Origin: Lasiodiplodia sp. COLG20
Lineage: Eukaryota; Ascomycota; Dothideomycetes; Botryosphaeriales; Botryosphaeriaceae
Reading direction: 5' to 3'
Length of the DNA stretch: 64,000 bases
NCBI GenBank assembly: GCA_009801085.1
Contig: VNWV01000008.1
Location: 62,001-126,000, forward strand
Numbering within the stretch: the stretch's first letter is position 1; the number at the start of each line of letters is the position of its first letter. A program made the position numbers and the translations under genes. Below the pieces are notes generated by a model. That model worked only from the letters and a program-made list of their open reading frames with translations. It was not told the origin of the DNA and did no database searches. This document shows, piece after piece, positions 38,982 to 50,384 of this stretch.

Positions 38982-40760
38982 TACAAGGAAGCAGCGAGAC
39001 CCTCGCTAGAAAGAAGGCTCGAGGGGTTGGCAATGTGTGGCACAGGGACAACAGAGCGGAACAGTTTCAATGTCGGTTGGGCACTGCAGTCCACCACCGT
39101 GCTTAGAAATACTGGCAAGGGGCATTTAATATATAAGCTTTCCCTCTTTGCCGTGTGTATTCTGTCAGAAGCAATTGCGAAATCAGCCTTGTCATGCATC
39201 ATAGACAGCACTTCGCTTCAACTACTTGTAGATAGTGCAATCAGCTCGACCTCTATCTAGCTGGCGTACCATTTTCACTTCAGCAATCTACAAAGAAGCG
39301 AGAGACTGATAGAATACCTCGACTCTTCACACACTTAATCTTTGAAAGTGCAAATTCGAAGCTGACAAAGTTCATATATGTCGACACCAACAAAACGAGA
39401 CGCTCTATAGACAATTTACCCCTAGCAGCCAATCGCCTATTCAACATCCCAAGCTTCCGCATCACCATTGACTGGACATCCGATCAGCCAGCAGCAGAAA
39501 GATCCAGTGTCATGACTAATGGAATTTTACCAAGCTATCAGCAGCCTACTCGTCACACGAGTGCTGGTCTATGAACACCCGGATGAAGCTGGCCAGGCCG
39601 ATACGGGTGGTAAAGGGGCTAAAAAAAACACTTCTTATCGTACCCAGAGTGCCTAAAAACGATATGATTTATTGATTGAATTTTTGTATATTGGTTTAAA
39701 AAAGAGAAAACAATTAGAAATTTAATCCATGTTCGCATGAACGTGCCGCACAAACCGGAGACCTATCTAATATGCATTATGACTGCGTCCGAACCTGTCG
39801 TATATGAGTACGCTCGTTGTGTTCGAACTCAATGGATTACTCCTTCTAAGGGCCTACACGATGAGCTACGTTTTGTAAGGAACAAGCTACGCTAAACCAG
39901 TTATGGATTTCCCGATAAGGCTAACTACTTAGCGGTACTGAGTGCCCTGAAACATGTTGTGCCACGTCAGTAACGACTAACCATAGTACGGACGTACTTC
40001 CCAGTATTTCCAACTTGCGCGACCTACCTCGCCAGCGTAGCGCCAGCGTAGTCATTCCAAAATTTTGTGTTATTTGAATATAATCGGTCTCCTATAACCT
40101 CGCTAAAAACATGAGGGACCCGGTAGTCGCCATTGTTCCTTTAATTTTTAATAAACTTCCCAAAGAGCCTTAAGTTGCATTGTTCTTAAACATAGTCTTG
40201 TTCTTACATAGAGGTGAAAAGATGTTGTTGCATCGATGGCGATGACGTCAATGACGCGCCTATGTCCGGATCTGGATAGAGCACCGAACGCCACCCCAGC
40301 CAAATCCCCGCTGAGCTGTACTCTTGCAAGCTGAGACCGCCGGTAGCTTGGTTACACGAGCAATTAGACCTTTGATTACCGGTGAGCGCCAGATATTATC
40401 TTTTGAATTAGCTTCTTATTTCAATGGTTAAATCACCGCACTACACCTAATTACTTGCTAAGCATTATCACCTCTTACGACACAACCGTACTATACCTGC
40501 ATAGTTATAAATTTCTAAGTTCTTTGCGCCTTACATCTCGAAAGCGTATCGATCGACACCCTACGTCCGTGCTTGCACATCAGTTACAGGATAAGCAATA
40601 TGCATACGACCAGCTGATACCGCTTTGTGGGGGCGGAATGGAACTATAAGTGCCGGTCAGCGGGCGTTGTTGATATTCCTACAATTCTCCATCAGTGCCT
40701 TTGAGAAGGCTCTATCATTCTCCAAGCTACTTGAGCTTGGATGTCTGAAGGAATACCACC
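38982..40760. other. AT-rich gene-free stretch upstream of the receptor gene
   Basis: 1.8 kb without supported genes, visibly richer in A/T and TA steps than the core blocks. It may be decayed repeat sequence. I could not tie it to the palindromic family, apart from a short CTTCAACTAC match near 39216. Confidence 0.45.
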
Positions 40761-43700
40761 ATGGCACAAAGTCTTGTCCAGGCCAGAGATGGGCCGAGCG
40801 GATTCGATTCGCAGGGTCTTTGTCTGCTCTCATTCGGTACGAACCTCTCTGATCATATTCTACCGTTAGGGGTGTCACTGCTAACCGGATAAAGATGGAG
40901 GAGGAGTGCGCGGGCTGTCAGCACTATACATTCTCAAACATTTGATGGCCAACCTGAACGAAGAACGTGCAAAAGAGGGAAAGCATCAAGTAAGGCCATG
41001 CGAGGTGTTTGATCTCATCGGAGGTACAAGCACTGGGGGGTGAGTTATCACCACGAGATGCCTGGTCAATACTTTTAACACTGCCAGGCTCATTGCAATT
41101 ATGCTTGGACGCTTGCAGATGGACGTTGAAGATTGCATCTTCGCTTACGTGAAGTTGATGAGTGAAGTCTTTGCACAGAAATCAAGTCGTTCGCGCGTGA
41201 ATTCCAGATTCGACACCAAGGCTCGGTTTGACACCTCGAGGCTTTCAAGAGCGATTCTGGACGTTCTACAAGGTTGTGGGCTGGACGAGAATACCATTTT
41301 CAATGATGGTGGAAATGTGGGATGCAAAGTGTGAGTTCTACTCCAGCATTCAGCTTTCTCAGGCTAATCATAATTTCGGCAGGTTTGTCTGCGCAACTGA
41401 CACGAACGACCGGGAGAATACTACGCGCCTGCGCAGTTACCAATCTACCAAAAACATAACTGCTCTTCAACCAACGATCTTGGAGGCTGCGCTCGCCACT
41501 TCTGCCGCGACAACATTCTTTGACAAAGCCGAAATCGGGAATCGTGTTTTTGTCGACGGTGCGCTTGGTGCAAACAATCCCGTAGAGGAGGTTGAAGCAG
41601 AAGCTTCCGACCTTTGGTCGCCTGAAGAGAGAGAGTTGAAGCCTCTAGTGAAGTGCTTCATCTCCATTGGCACAGGGCATCCTGGAATGAGGCAAGTTGA
41701 GGACAACATCTTCAGATTCTTGAAGGAGACAGCCGTCGGCATTGCGACCGAGTCGAACAAAACAGCTCAGAAGTTCATGAAACGCTGGGGGAAGCAGTAT
41801 GACGAGTATCGTTACTTCCGCTTCAACGTTCAACATGGTTTGGAGGATGTTGGTCTCGAAGAATACAAAAAGCAAGGACTTGTTGAGACAGCGACGGAAG
41901 GGTACCTTCTTGTCCATGAACAGGAATCGGCTGTCCGGAGGTGTGTTCAGAATCTGAAGCTGAAGGAGGGTGCGTATTTGTACGAAGATTGGAGTTAAGC
42001 TCATAAGTATCTAACTTCAAGGCGGGTATTAGAGATGGCACCAGACAATCTGCAACAACTGATTTTTTCCATGCTCCATAGTCATTCGTTGCGAAAGCGC
42101 AGTACGTGAACCTTCCAGCATTGAAACCTCAACAACTGACTCAGTCATGGCATAATTAGACGAGCATATGGCGAACATACGGGGACTACCACACGTAGAA
42201 AGCGCTACTTCTCGTCACAACAGATTCGATCCAAGCGTAACCGGTTGCCTTGAGAATACACGTGTCGACCTTTTGAACACTATTCAGACCTGGATCACAA
42301 AACAAAATTGTCAACCTATTTTTTGGCTGAACGGTATGGCAGGAACTGGGAAGTCGACAATCGCCCGAACCATCTCAGATGCCCTTCAGGAAAAGGATGA
42401 AGTTGTTGCGACGTTCTTCTTTGGCAGCACCGGGGGGGTTCCTGTGGCTTTTGGACAACTACTCCCGACTCTAGCTCGACAGCTAGCAGACTCTGCATCC
42501 GACACCTTGCTCGAAGCGCTGTCTCGGGCCGTATCTGGGAGTGTCGACATATCCCAAGCCAGAATAGAGACGCAGTGGAGGAAGTTGATCGAAGAGCCCC
42601 TCCGCAAAACTGTCAACTCTCAACCAGAATCAACATGTGTGTTGATAATAGACGGTTTAGATGAAGCCAAGAGCCCGAATGAGGTGTCTGAACTTTTGGG
42701 TTTGATCTCAAACCCATCCAGACTGGAAAGCACCGGCCTCCGCATTTTGATCACCAGCAGGCGAACGAGTGGCATCAGCGACAGATTTGGCACAATATCG
42801 GACGAACATTGTGTAAAATTTAGTCTTGATGATGTCCCTTATCATGTCGCAACCCAGGACATCTCCCTCTTCTGTCATTCGAAACTTCGGAACAGAGTCT
42901 CGGGCATCTGCGATCAACTCAGCTGCGAGTGTGCGGCCGGTAGACTAGCGGCTACAGCAGACAAGCTTTTTCTTTTTGCATCAATCGCTTGCAGATATGT
43001 TTCGGCAAGAGCTTTGTACGACGACAGGAAGGAATGCTTGGACTTGATCATCGAGAAGCGGCACTCAGAATCATCAGCCTTGAACGCGGTCTACGAGCTG
43101 TACAAAAGCACATTGCTTGAGGCGGTGCAACGCCATAGCGATGATGAAAAAGAGCAGCACAAATTTGCAGCAGCGATCAAGACACTTCTGGGGACAATGA
43201 CAGTCCTCTCAAAAAATTTCGGAGTTTCGGATTTGGCAAAATTCGCAGGCATGGCTGAAGAAGACGTTAAGTCCATTGCAGGGTTGCTTCACGCTGTATT
43301 GGTCGTTCCCACGAAAGCTACGGAACCGGTGCGAATAATTCACGAGTCTTTCAAAGACTTTCTACTCGAATCGGAGTTATGTCCCAGGCGGTTTCAAATA
43401 CAGGAGTGCGACAGTGCGTCGCATTTTCGGGTTCTTCAGGCCTGTGTTGCGCTCATGAGCGAGTCTCTACGGAAGGACATGTGCGATCTGCGAGCTCCCG
43501 GTACACTACTTGTGGAAATTCCGGACAGAAGAGTTACCGAGAAACTTTCACCTGCCCTCGGATACGCTGTCATATTCTGGATGGTGCATTACCTTCTACA
43601 CTTACCGCCTTCCTCACCCGCACGGCCAAGCCAGAAACCAGTAAACCGCTCACTTCTGGACGGGACCAAAAGAGATCGCAAGCTAATTACAGATCTCCTC

Positions 43701-45152
43701 AAAAGAAATCGATCGGAATACGTGGAAGTATTAGGTCTCGCGGTTCTAATACTGGGCAGGTTTTCGACGAATAGCCTGGAAACTGAATTGTTTTCCAGAG
43801 TTATGATGAGAATGACACCGAAAGAGATTGAAAACAGAAATGTCATGGCATTTATGTTTGCTCTCATTCACGTGTTTTTCAGAAGCTATCGCAGATCCAT
43901 ATGGCTCTATCACATCCTTGAAATGGGTGCTGAATTGCTGCCTGCCTTGGAGAGCCCTCTACAAGCTTATTTACTTCCGTTGTTTCAATCAGAAGACGTC
44001 ACCAACCGTGCTGAGGGCGGTTCACACGCATATCCCGCTTGGTTGGACTTGACATCGATCCCATGTCCTTTCACGGTAAAGAACTCGAAGGCTCGTGTTT
44101 CAATCTCCCCAGATTGCACAATCGTGGGATTTGGGAAACCTCCCTCCTTGTTACTAAGGCCACTGAGTAACAAAAGGGTACTTTTGAGCCACTTCAAGGA
44201 TAATCCTCTGGATGAATACTTACGTGGTCCTTTTGGTCATCATGGGATTCAAAACCTCACATTCTCTCCAGATGGAACATTGGTTGCTGCCCGCTCAGAC
44301 ACCTCGATCGTCATGATCTGGTCCGTTGCTGGGGGAACCTTACAAGCCACACTTAAGGATGCCAAAAACGCGGAATCATGCATCGAGGGGAACTCGTTAT
44401 TCTTCTCCGTTGGTGGGGATTTCCTTTTCTCTGTCTCAGACACCGTGCGTGTTTGGGACGTAGCGACATGGGAATTGCGAACATCGTATCATCTTGCAAC
44501 AGAGTTCAAGGAAGTACCGGCTGTAATAGACTCATGCATAACCCCACTGCCGCAGGATCACGAAGATTTTGCGTCTCGGTTGAGGTATGCTGAGCGGGCG
44601 AAGAAGGCATTCGAGCATTGGATATGCTTAGCCTTTTCCCCTGATGGGCAATGGGCCGCTTTTGCTTTCGAGCAAGATGACCAGAATCCTGAAGATGAAC
44701 CCTTGATGCAAATATACGTTTTCAACAGACATACCGGTGAATGGAAAGCATCATGGCTTGTATTCAGGACACCAGAGGTTCAGTTGAAGTTTACGACCTC
44801 CGCAGACATTTCTAACAGCTGGCACAAACAGCTTGCATTTACTGGACAGTGTTTGATAGACATATCTAACAGTCTTCTAACGGTATGGCATTCAAGTCCC
44901 ACTCGGAGGTTCGAGACCCGATGGATCTTTCTTGGGAGAGACCGCTTGCTATTATTTCCTAAGGAAGTAGCAGTCGAGATTCTAAGGCCGGACACTTTCG
45001 CCATCAAACTGCCATCTATGGTTCGCATCGTTAGAGTGCTTGCCGATTTGGTCCCGCCTCCAGACCCTGAGATAACAAATAGCTGGGTCGTGACATACAG
45101 AGCCAGCCAGGTGGACGACGATGGTATCCGTTTCTCTAAACCTTTGAACTAG
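40761..45152 (+). CDS. Patatin-NACHT-WD40-like NOD-like receptor
   Basis: Predicted fungal NLR with a phospholipase effector domain. Exons: 40761-40836, 40895-41039, 41088-41330, 41383-41969, 42160-45152; 1347 aa. The patatin domain has DGGGVRG (from residue 26), nucleophile GTSTG with Ser71, and the Asp of DGA at 213. The NACHT domain has P-loop GMAGTGKST (409-417) and Walker B VLIIDGLDE (about 510). The C-terminus has three or four weak WD-like units (FSPDG...MIWSV; DTVRVWDVATWELR; FSPDGQWAAF). The last intron (190 nt, GTGCGT...TTAG) joins what would otherwise be two genes; without it the patatin part ends at 41998 and a second gene starts at 42168. Relatives such as PLP-1 mediate allorecognition cell death. 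The start has a strong context (ACCACCATGG). Confidence 0.85.
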
Positions 45153-45695
45153 GAGCATCCCAGTTCGCACGAACGAAGCGTTAGGGGACTTGGAGATTGC
45201 GATGTTAAATAGGCCACTGTACGTAACGGAATGCGTGTAGAAGAATGAGATGAATCATGCGGAGATTTTATAAAGTAATTTTAGATTATGTACACTGAAC
45301 TATACTGTTATAGGTAGCTTGGTAGCCTGAAGAGGGTATAAAAGCCGCGCTTGGCCAGCCACCCAAGATCCTCATACCTTACTGGGCCATATGAGACTAA
45401 AATTGGTTCTCATAACCCAGTAGAATAGTTCTAAGCTCGGCTTGCGTACGGGTGCTTTCTGCCATCTAAAAAGCGTCATCAATGAACATGTGACTACTTC
45501 TTTTTCTTATCGATCTGTGGCATCTAGACGACGCCTACGAGCGTAAACATATTTCACCTCCACGGTGTCACGAATACTACACCGTTTCATCAACAACAAC
45601 ACGCAAGTATCAATTTTAGGCCTGAAACATCACTGTCAATCATATTTGGTTAAAGTCGCAACAATAGTCGCACTGCTGCAACGCAGTGCTGTCAA
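45153..45695. other. Intergenic past the receptor gene
   Basis: 543 bases, AT-rich, no supported gene. Confidence 0.5.
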
Positions 45696-45995
45696 TTAGC
45701 CATCACCATACGTCGTTTTACCTTCTTCGGTCTGATTAAGTACCGTAGGCAATGGAGTAGGTAATGGATCGAGTGATGGGGTGGGAGGCAGTTTCCCACG
45801 CAAAGCCTCGGCAATATGTTGCAATGTTTTGATCATGGCGTCTCTCAGATCGTCGACAGTCTAAGCGAAGTTCCAGATTTGGGGTCAATAAACGGCCCAT
45901 ACCGCAGCGTCAACAATGGAGTCAACGGCCTTGTCGACAAGCTTGTTCACGGCCGCACGCATCTTAGAGATTGACAAGCGCTGGGAAACAAACAT
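45696..45995 (-). CDS. Candidate small two-exon gene
   Basis: Exon 1 (45903-45995) runs from an ATG: MFVSQRLSISKMRAAVNK and on to SIVDAA. A 42-nt intron (45861-45902, GTATGG...TTAG) in phase 0 leads to exon 2 (45696-45860), starting TVDDLRDAMIKTLQHIAEAL and ending with a Pro/Leu/Thr-rich tail and stop. Total 85 aa. The joined sequence is a regular amphipathic helix of about 55 residues (VNKLVDKAVDSIVDAA, TVDDLRDAMIK), which chance frames seldom give. I know no family. Without splicing the frame stops within the intron. Both the short length and the very short intron keep confidence low. Confidence 0.35.
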
Positions 45996-47582
45996 GTGGC
46001 CCCTGAAAGAGGATTGAAATGATGATCGTAGCTAGCTAGGGCCTGGGGGGCGCATGCTCAAGATTTAGGCTTAGGTGGGTGACATGGCGGTGGGTAATGC
46101 GGCTAAGACTGCCCTCTGAAGAGATGACCTTGCAGTCAAGCAGGCACATGCGGACAATTGATGGCTTTAGCCCTGGTATTATAAGGTAGTGCATCAGGTT
46201 AAGTGCATTACCCAGTGTCGCTGACATTGATACGCGGTCTATAGACGAGGCTGGGATTTAGGGTGGTAGTTGGCTCGAGCGAGTGCGTGCCTCGAGTGGG
46301 GCAGGCCATCCAAGTGGTCATGGTAGAGAGTCTACTTGTGTCCGCCCGGCAGGGAATGCCAGGAAAGCGCGTGTTGACATTGCCAAGCGGGAGAGTGCGG
46401 GAGAAGCCATTTCAGTCCGAATCGGCATCAGGAAGCTTGGGGAGCACGTAGGCGCGGGAGAAGTTGATGGCAGATTTTGTCAGCTTGACAGAGATGGAGT
46501 TCTCACTTTTCTCGACAGGGTCGCCGGAGAGAACCAGGCGCTTGGCCCAACAGCTGCCAAATAAAAAGATGCCGCTGTGCCTGCAGCCAGGCTTGCCTAG
46601 AGGACTAGGGATTTGACGGGGTTGCAGCATGGCAGAAGTCCAGAAGCTAGACGACACTTGTTTAAATTGGAGAGCCAATGCGGTGTAGAATGGAAAATGG
46701 ATAGGCGAGGTAACTATCCGGACGGGAATGCACGAATAAAAATTGCACAAGTATGTTCAGATGCCATCTTCCACTGACTATATAAGTAGAGCATCTTTTC
46801 TCGCAAAAAGGATTGTGGAGAATATGAGGTTCGTTCAGAATCTTCTGTGGATCGTGGAGTGGGAATTTGCTGGCCGGGGAGCATTAAAATCTAAGGGAGC
46901 GGGCATTGAAGTATGGTAAATGTTGTGATGGCTGAGAGGATGCTGTGCCTGATATCCTTGGGTGAGAGTGTCTAAAGGAAACGGCTGCTGTCCCCTAATA
47001 CATAGAAACACAAATCCATGATTCACGTCCAACTGCAAGATATTCGTCACGGTAGCGGTTATGAGCTAGAAAGGTGAGAAAGGAAGAAAAAAGCAAAATC
47101 GATAGTATGACTGACTACGGAATTAAGACATAAACCCTGTGGTATTTACACCGAACACAAGCCACTCCACGGACAGGAGCAGTTCCAACCAGGCGTGTAT
47201 GTCTCTTCCTGAATAGAAATTAAGACACTCTAATTGTTAGTTCAAAGAAATAATGCTAAGCATGGATCATATAGCCTTGGTAATATAGTGTACCAGTTTA
47301 GCGCTTTTGGTCACCATGATCCTATGAAACGCCAATTGCTTTCTCATTAGATCTCATTCTATACAATCTTTTGAATCCTCTAGGCAGTGTGCCTTCGAAT
47401 CGTCAAGACAGCCGTCTCCCGCCTCAAACTTTTTAACCTCCCAAAGTCCAAAAATACGCCCAAGCTCACCCACCCAAAGAATAATTCAAGCCCCATCCAA
47501 CCCGTTCGAAGAACCCAACTCCAACGCTACTAACCAGAAAAAAGGAAGAAAAAAGGCCCAACCACCACGGCACCAATCCAAC
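45996..47582. other. Intergenic with weak repeat copy F
   Basis: 1.6 kb between the candidate small gene and the 3' end of the remodeler gene. It contains a decayed repeat copy (46708-46785) and no gene I can support. Confidence 0.45.
46708..46785. repeat. Palindromic MITE-like repeat, copy F (decayed)
   Basis: GGTAACTATCCGGACGGGAA matches the left arm with gaps; GTATGTTCAGATGCCATCTT is a poor right arm. It is included because of the CTATCCGGACGGGAATG core and the right spacing, but it is the weakest member. Confidence 0.4.
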
Positions 47583-50384
47583 TCAAGCCCTCAACCCCTC
47601 CAACAACGCCCCATCCCCCTTCTTCTCCACAGCCCTAAACACTGCCCCCTCCCCACCCACATCCACTCCCTCCTCCGCCCGATCATACGCCTCCTCACTC
47701 CGATCCGTCAAAATCCGCAACTCCTCCTCGCCCAGCAACCCCTCCTTCCCCCTGACATCCCAACTGACCCCATCCTCCCTCCTGAGCAACCTCTGCAACT
47801 CCTCCAACTCCTCCTTCTCCTCCCTGACCTTCGCCGAGTCTCCCCCACCACCACGGGTAAGTCCACCCTTGCGAATGACCAGCTTCTCGAGCCGGCGCTT
47901 CCCCTCGGCGGCGTCGAGCAGCTGCGTCTCGACCGTGTTGCGGGTGGCGAGGCGGTAGACGAGGACGTTGCGCGTCTGGCCGATACGGTGGGCGCGGTCC
48001 TGCGCCTGCAGGTCCTGCTGGGGGTTCCAGTCGCTGTCGAAGAGCACGACCGTGTCGGCGGCGGCGAGGTTGATGCCCTGGCCGCCGGCGCGGGTGGAGA
48101 GGAGGAAGAGGTTGGCCGGGCGGGGGTCGTCTTCTTCCTCATCTTCTTCCACTTCTTCGGGGGTGGGGACTCTCTTCTTATTGGGCGTTCTACGTGTCGG
48201 CTTTTTGGGCTTCGCGGTGGCGGCATCAGCAGGCTTGTTGAAGGCCTTGATCAGCCGCTGGCGGTCCTCCTGCTTGACGCTGCCGTCGATGCGGCACGTG
48301 CGCCAGCCGCGCAGCTCCTCGGCGTAGCTCTCGAGCAGGTCGAGCTGCGTCTTGAACTGGCTGAAAACCAGCACTTTGTGGCCCTCGGCGAACAGGCGCG
48401 GCAGCAGCGCGTCCAGCAGCAGCATCTTGCCCGACGTCGTGATCAGCGTCTCGTCCGGCGGGCCCTGTTCGCCTGTCCGCGCGTCGACGAACGGCGAAAA
48501 AAAGTTGTACGGCGAGTCGCAGCACAGCCGCAGTTGCATGACCGGGTTCTGCAGCTTCTTGGCGCCGATCTGCCGTTTCGCCATGGCCAGCGTGGCGGCG
48601 CGGATGTCTTCTTCTTCGACCTCCGTGTCTGGCGTGGAGCGCGATTCCGGCGTGGCGTCCGAGTCCTCCGTGCCGGCGGCGGAGGCTTCCAGGTCGCGGA
48701 AGTACTTGGCATCGCTGATCTCCTCGTACGTCTTGCGGCCGGCGGTTGCAGCGCGGCGGCGCCCGCGGCCGTAGCTTCGTGCGGAGGCAGGCGTGGCCTC
48801 CCGGCTCGTCTTGGTGCTTTTGTTGGGGGTGGCCGCACCGCTGTCGAGAGCCTTTCGTTTGAGGCTGGTGGTGCTGCGGGAGCTCCGAGGCGTGCCGATG
48901 TTGCTGCTCATCTGCTCGACGGCCTTGTCCTCGAGATACTGTCGGCTGGTTCCGTCAAGAATGGCTTGGTACAGCTCACGCTGCATTGAAGTGAGCGGCG
49001 CGTAGAGAATGTACTCCCGCTTACGAGGCATCAATTTCTCGACATCAGCCTTGACTCTTCTGAGAAGGAAAGGCTTGAGGATGGCATGCAAACTTGCAAC
49101 AAGCTTTTGCTTGCGTTCCTCGGAGAAGATTTGCTCATAGCCTTGACGGTCTTTAAGAGCAGAGAAATCAAACCAAGACTCGAATGACTCCAGCTTGTCG
49201 AAGATGGTGGGCATGAGGAAGTGGAGAAGAGACCACAGCTCTTGGAGGTTGTTTTGCAGGGGCGTGCCAGTGATGAGTAGACGATTGGCGGATTGGTAAG
49301 ACTGGAGCTCGCGAATCAGCCGGCAATTGAGGTTCTTGATGCGGTGTCCTTCGTCGATGATGATGAATTTCCATCCAAAGCCAGCAAGGAACTTCCGATC
49401 ATTCATGCAGATTTCGTAGCTTGTGACGACGATTGGGAACTCGGGCGAGCCCGGGCTCTTCAACTTCTTCCTCCGGATTTGCTCACGCTCTTGCTTGCTG
49501 CCGTGGTAGAGCACGACAGGAATCGTGGGGGCCCATTTCCGCACCTCTTCGACCCAGTTCATCGTCGTACTCAGAGGCGCAGCAATCAGGAATGGTCCAT
49601 AGACGCCCTTCTCCCTCAGGAAAGCGAGGAAAGAGATGGTCTGGATGGTCTTACCCAAACCCATTTCATCCGCCAGGATACCATTCAACCCGTTCTCATA
49701 CAGAGAAGTCAGCCACTCCAGCCCCTCAAGCTGATACGATCTCATCACACCGCCAGAGACCAAGCTCGGCTGGCGCGTCGAGCGGAGGTCCTGGATGCCG
49801 ATGTCAGCGGACTTGACATCAGCCTCGACAGCCTCCTGCAGGGCGTCCGACACGCTCGCCTTGCCAGCCTTAGCCTCAACATCCTCCTTCTTGAAGTAAT
49901 TCGAGATCTTATTCCCCGCCGCCTTACCCGGCTTATCCGCCGCCGTCTTCTTCGACGGCCTCCCCTTGCCCTTACTCGGCAGCTTCTTTCCCTTCTCCTC
50001 CTTCTCCTCCTCCTCCACCTCTACCTCCTTCGTATCACCACTACTCCTCGTCGCCCTCGTGGCCCGCCTCTGACTCGCCTCAGCCACCTTTTCGGCCTTC
50101 TCCTCGCGCTGCCGCTCGCGCCGCGCCGCCTTCTCGTCCTGCTGCTCCTGCTGCTGCATCTGGGCCAGCATGATGGAGCTGTACAGCTTGCTCTGGCTGA
50201 GAAGGTACTCGAGGGCCTTGAACTTGGTGTCGACGGCGTCGGCGCCGCCCGCGATGTCGCGCTGCCGCTCCGCCGCCAGCGCCTTCGCGCGGCGTTCGTC
50301 CTGCTTCTCGCGCGCGCGCCGCATCTGGTCTTCTTCGGCCTGCATGGCCGAGGAGACGGCGGGTTGGACGTCGGATTCTTCCAT
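47583..50384 (-). CDS. irc5: LSH/HELLS/DDM1-type chromatin remodeler (Irc5-like)
   Basis: Nuclear SNF2-family ATPase of the Lsh branch (yeast Irc5, Neurospora MUS-30, mammalian HELLS), linked to nucleosome remodelling and genome stability. Single exon, 933 aa. The N-terminal 220 residues are Lys/Glu/Arg-rich coiled coil with NYFKKEDVEAK. The helicase core has Walker A DEMGLGKT near 240, DEGHRIKN, LLITGTPLQNN, FLLRRVKADVE, and motif VI DRAHRIGQTRNV near 830. The stretch FDFSALKDRQGYEQIF is typical of the Lsh group and separates it from ISWI. A charged, partly Ser-rich insert splits the second lobe. Two ACGCGT boxes lie upstream (50639-50644, 50740-50745). The last 300 coding nt are strongly G-rich. 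Confidence 0.94.
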   Translation of the reverse strand: MEESDVQPAVSSAMQAEEDQMRRAREKQDERRAKALAAERQRDIAGGADAVDTKFKALEYLLSQSKLYSSIMLAQMQQQEQQDEKAARRERQREEKAEKVAEASQRRATRATRSSGDTKEVEVEEEEKEEKGKKLPSKGKGRPSKKTAADKPGKAAGNKISNYFKKEDVEAKAGKASVSDALQEAVEADVKSADIGIQDLRSTRQPSLVSGGVMRSYQLEGLEWLTSLYENGLNGILADEMGLGKTIQTISFLAFLREKGVYGPFLIAAPLSTTMNWVEEVRKWAPTIPVVLYHGSKQEREQIRRKKLKSPGSPEFPIVVTSYEICMNDRKFLAGFGWKFIIIDEGHRIKNLNCRLIRELQSYQSANRLLITGTPLQNNLQELWSLLHFLMPTIFDKLESFESWFDFSALKDRQGYEQIFSEERKQKLVASLHAILKPFLLRRVKADVEKLMPRKREYILYAPLTSMQRELYQAILDGTSRQYLEDKAVEQMSSNIGTPRSSRSTTSLKRKALDSGAATPNKSTKTSREATPASARSYGRGRRRAATAGRKTYEEISDAKYFRDLEASAAGTEDSDATPESRSTPDTEVEEEDIRAATLAMAKRQIGAKKLQNPVMQLRLCCDSPYNFFSPFVDARTGEQGPPDETLITTSGKMLLLDALLPRLFAEGHKVLVFSQFKTQLDLLESYAEELRGWRTCRIDGSVKQEDRQRLIKAFNKPADAATAKPKKPTRRTPNKKRVPTPEEVEEDEEEDDPRPANLFLLSTRAGGQGINLAAADTVVLFDSDWNPQQDLQAQDRAHRIGQTRNVLVYRLATRNTVETQLLDAAEGKRRLEKLVIRKGGLTRGGGGDSAKVREEKEELEELQRLLRREDGVSWDVRGKEGLLGEEELRILTDRSEEAYDRAEEGVDVGGEGAVFRAVEKKGDGALLEGLRA

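Noticed and set aside
39207..39237. CTTCAACTAC followed by TTGTAGATAG as a seventh repeat copy
   Set aside because: Only the outermost end matches; the CCGGAC core is absent.
39815..39850. GTTCGAACTC resembling a tRNA T-loop
   Set aside because: No matching acceptor, D or anticodon arms nearby.
42160..45152. NACHT part as a separate gene starting at the ATG at 42168
   Set aside because: Possible, but the in-frame splice from the patatin part and the known patatin-NACHT architecture make one gene more likely.
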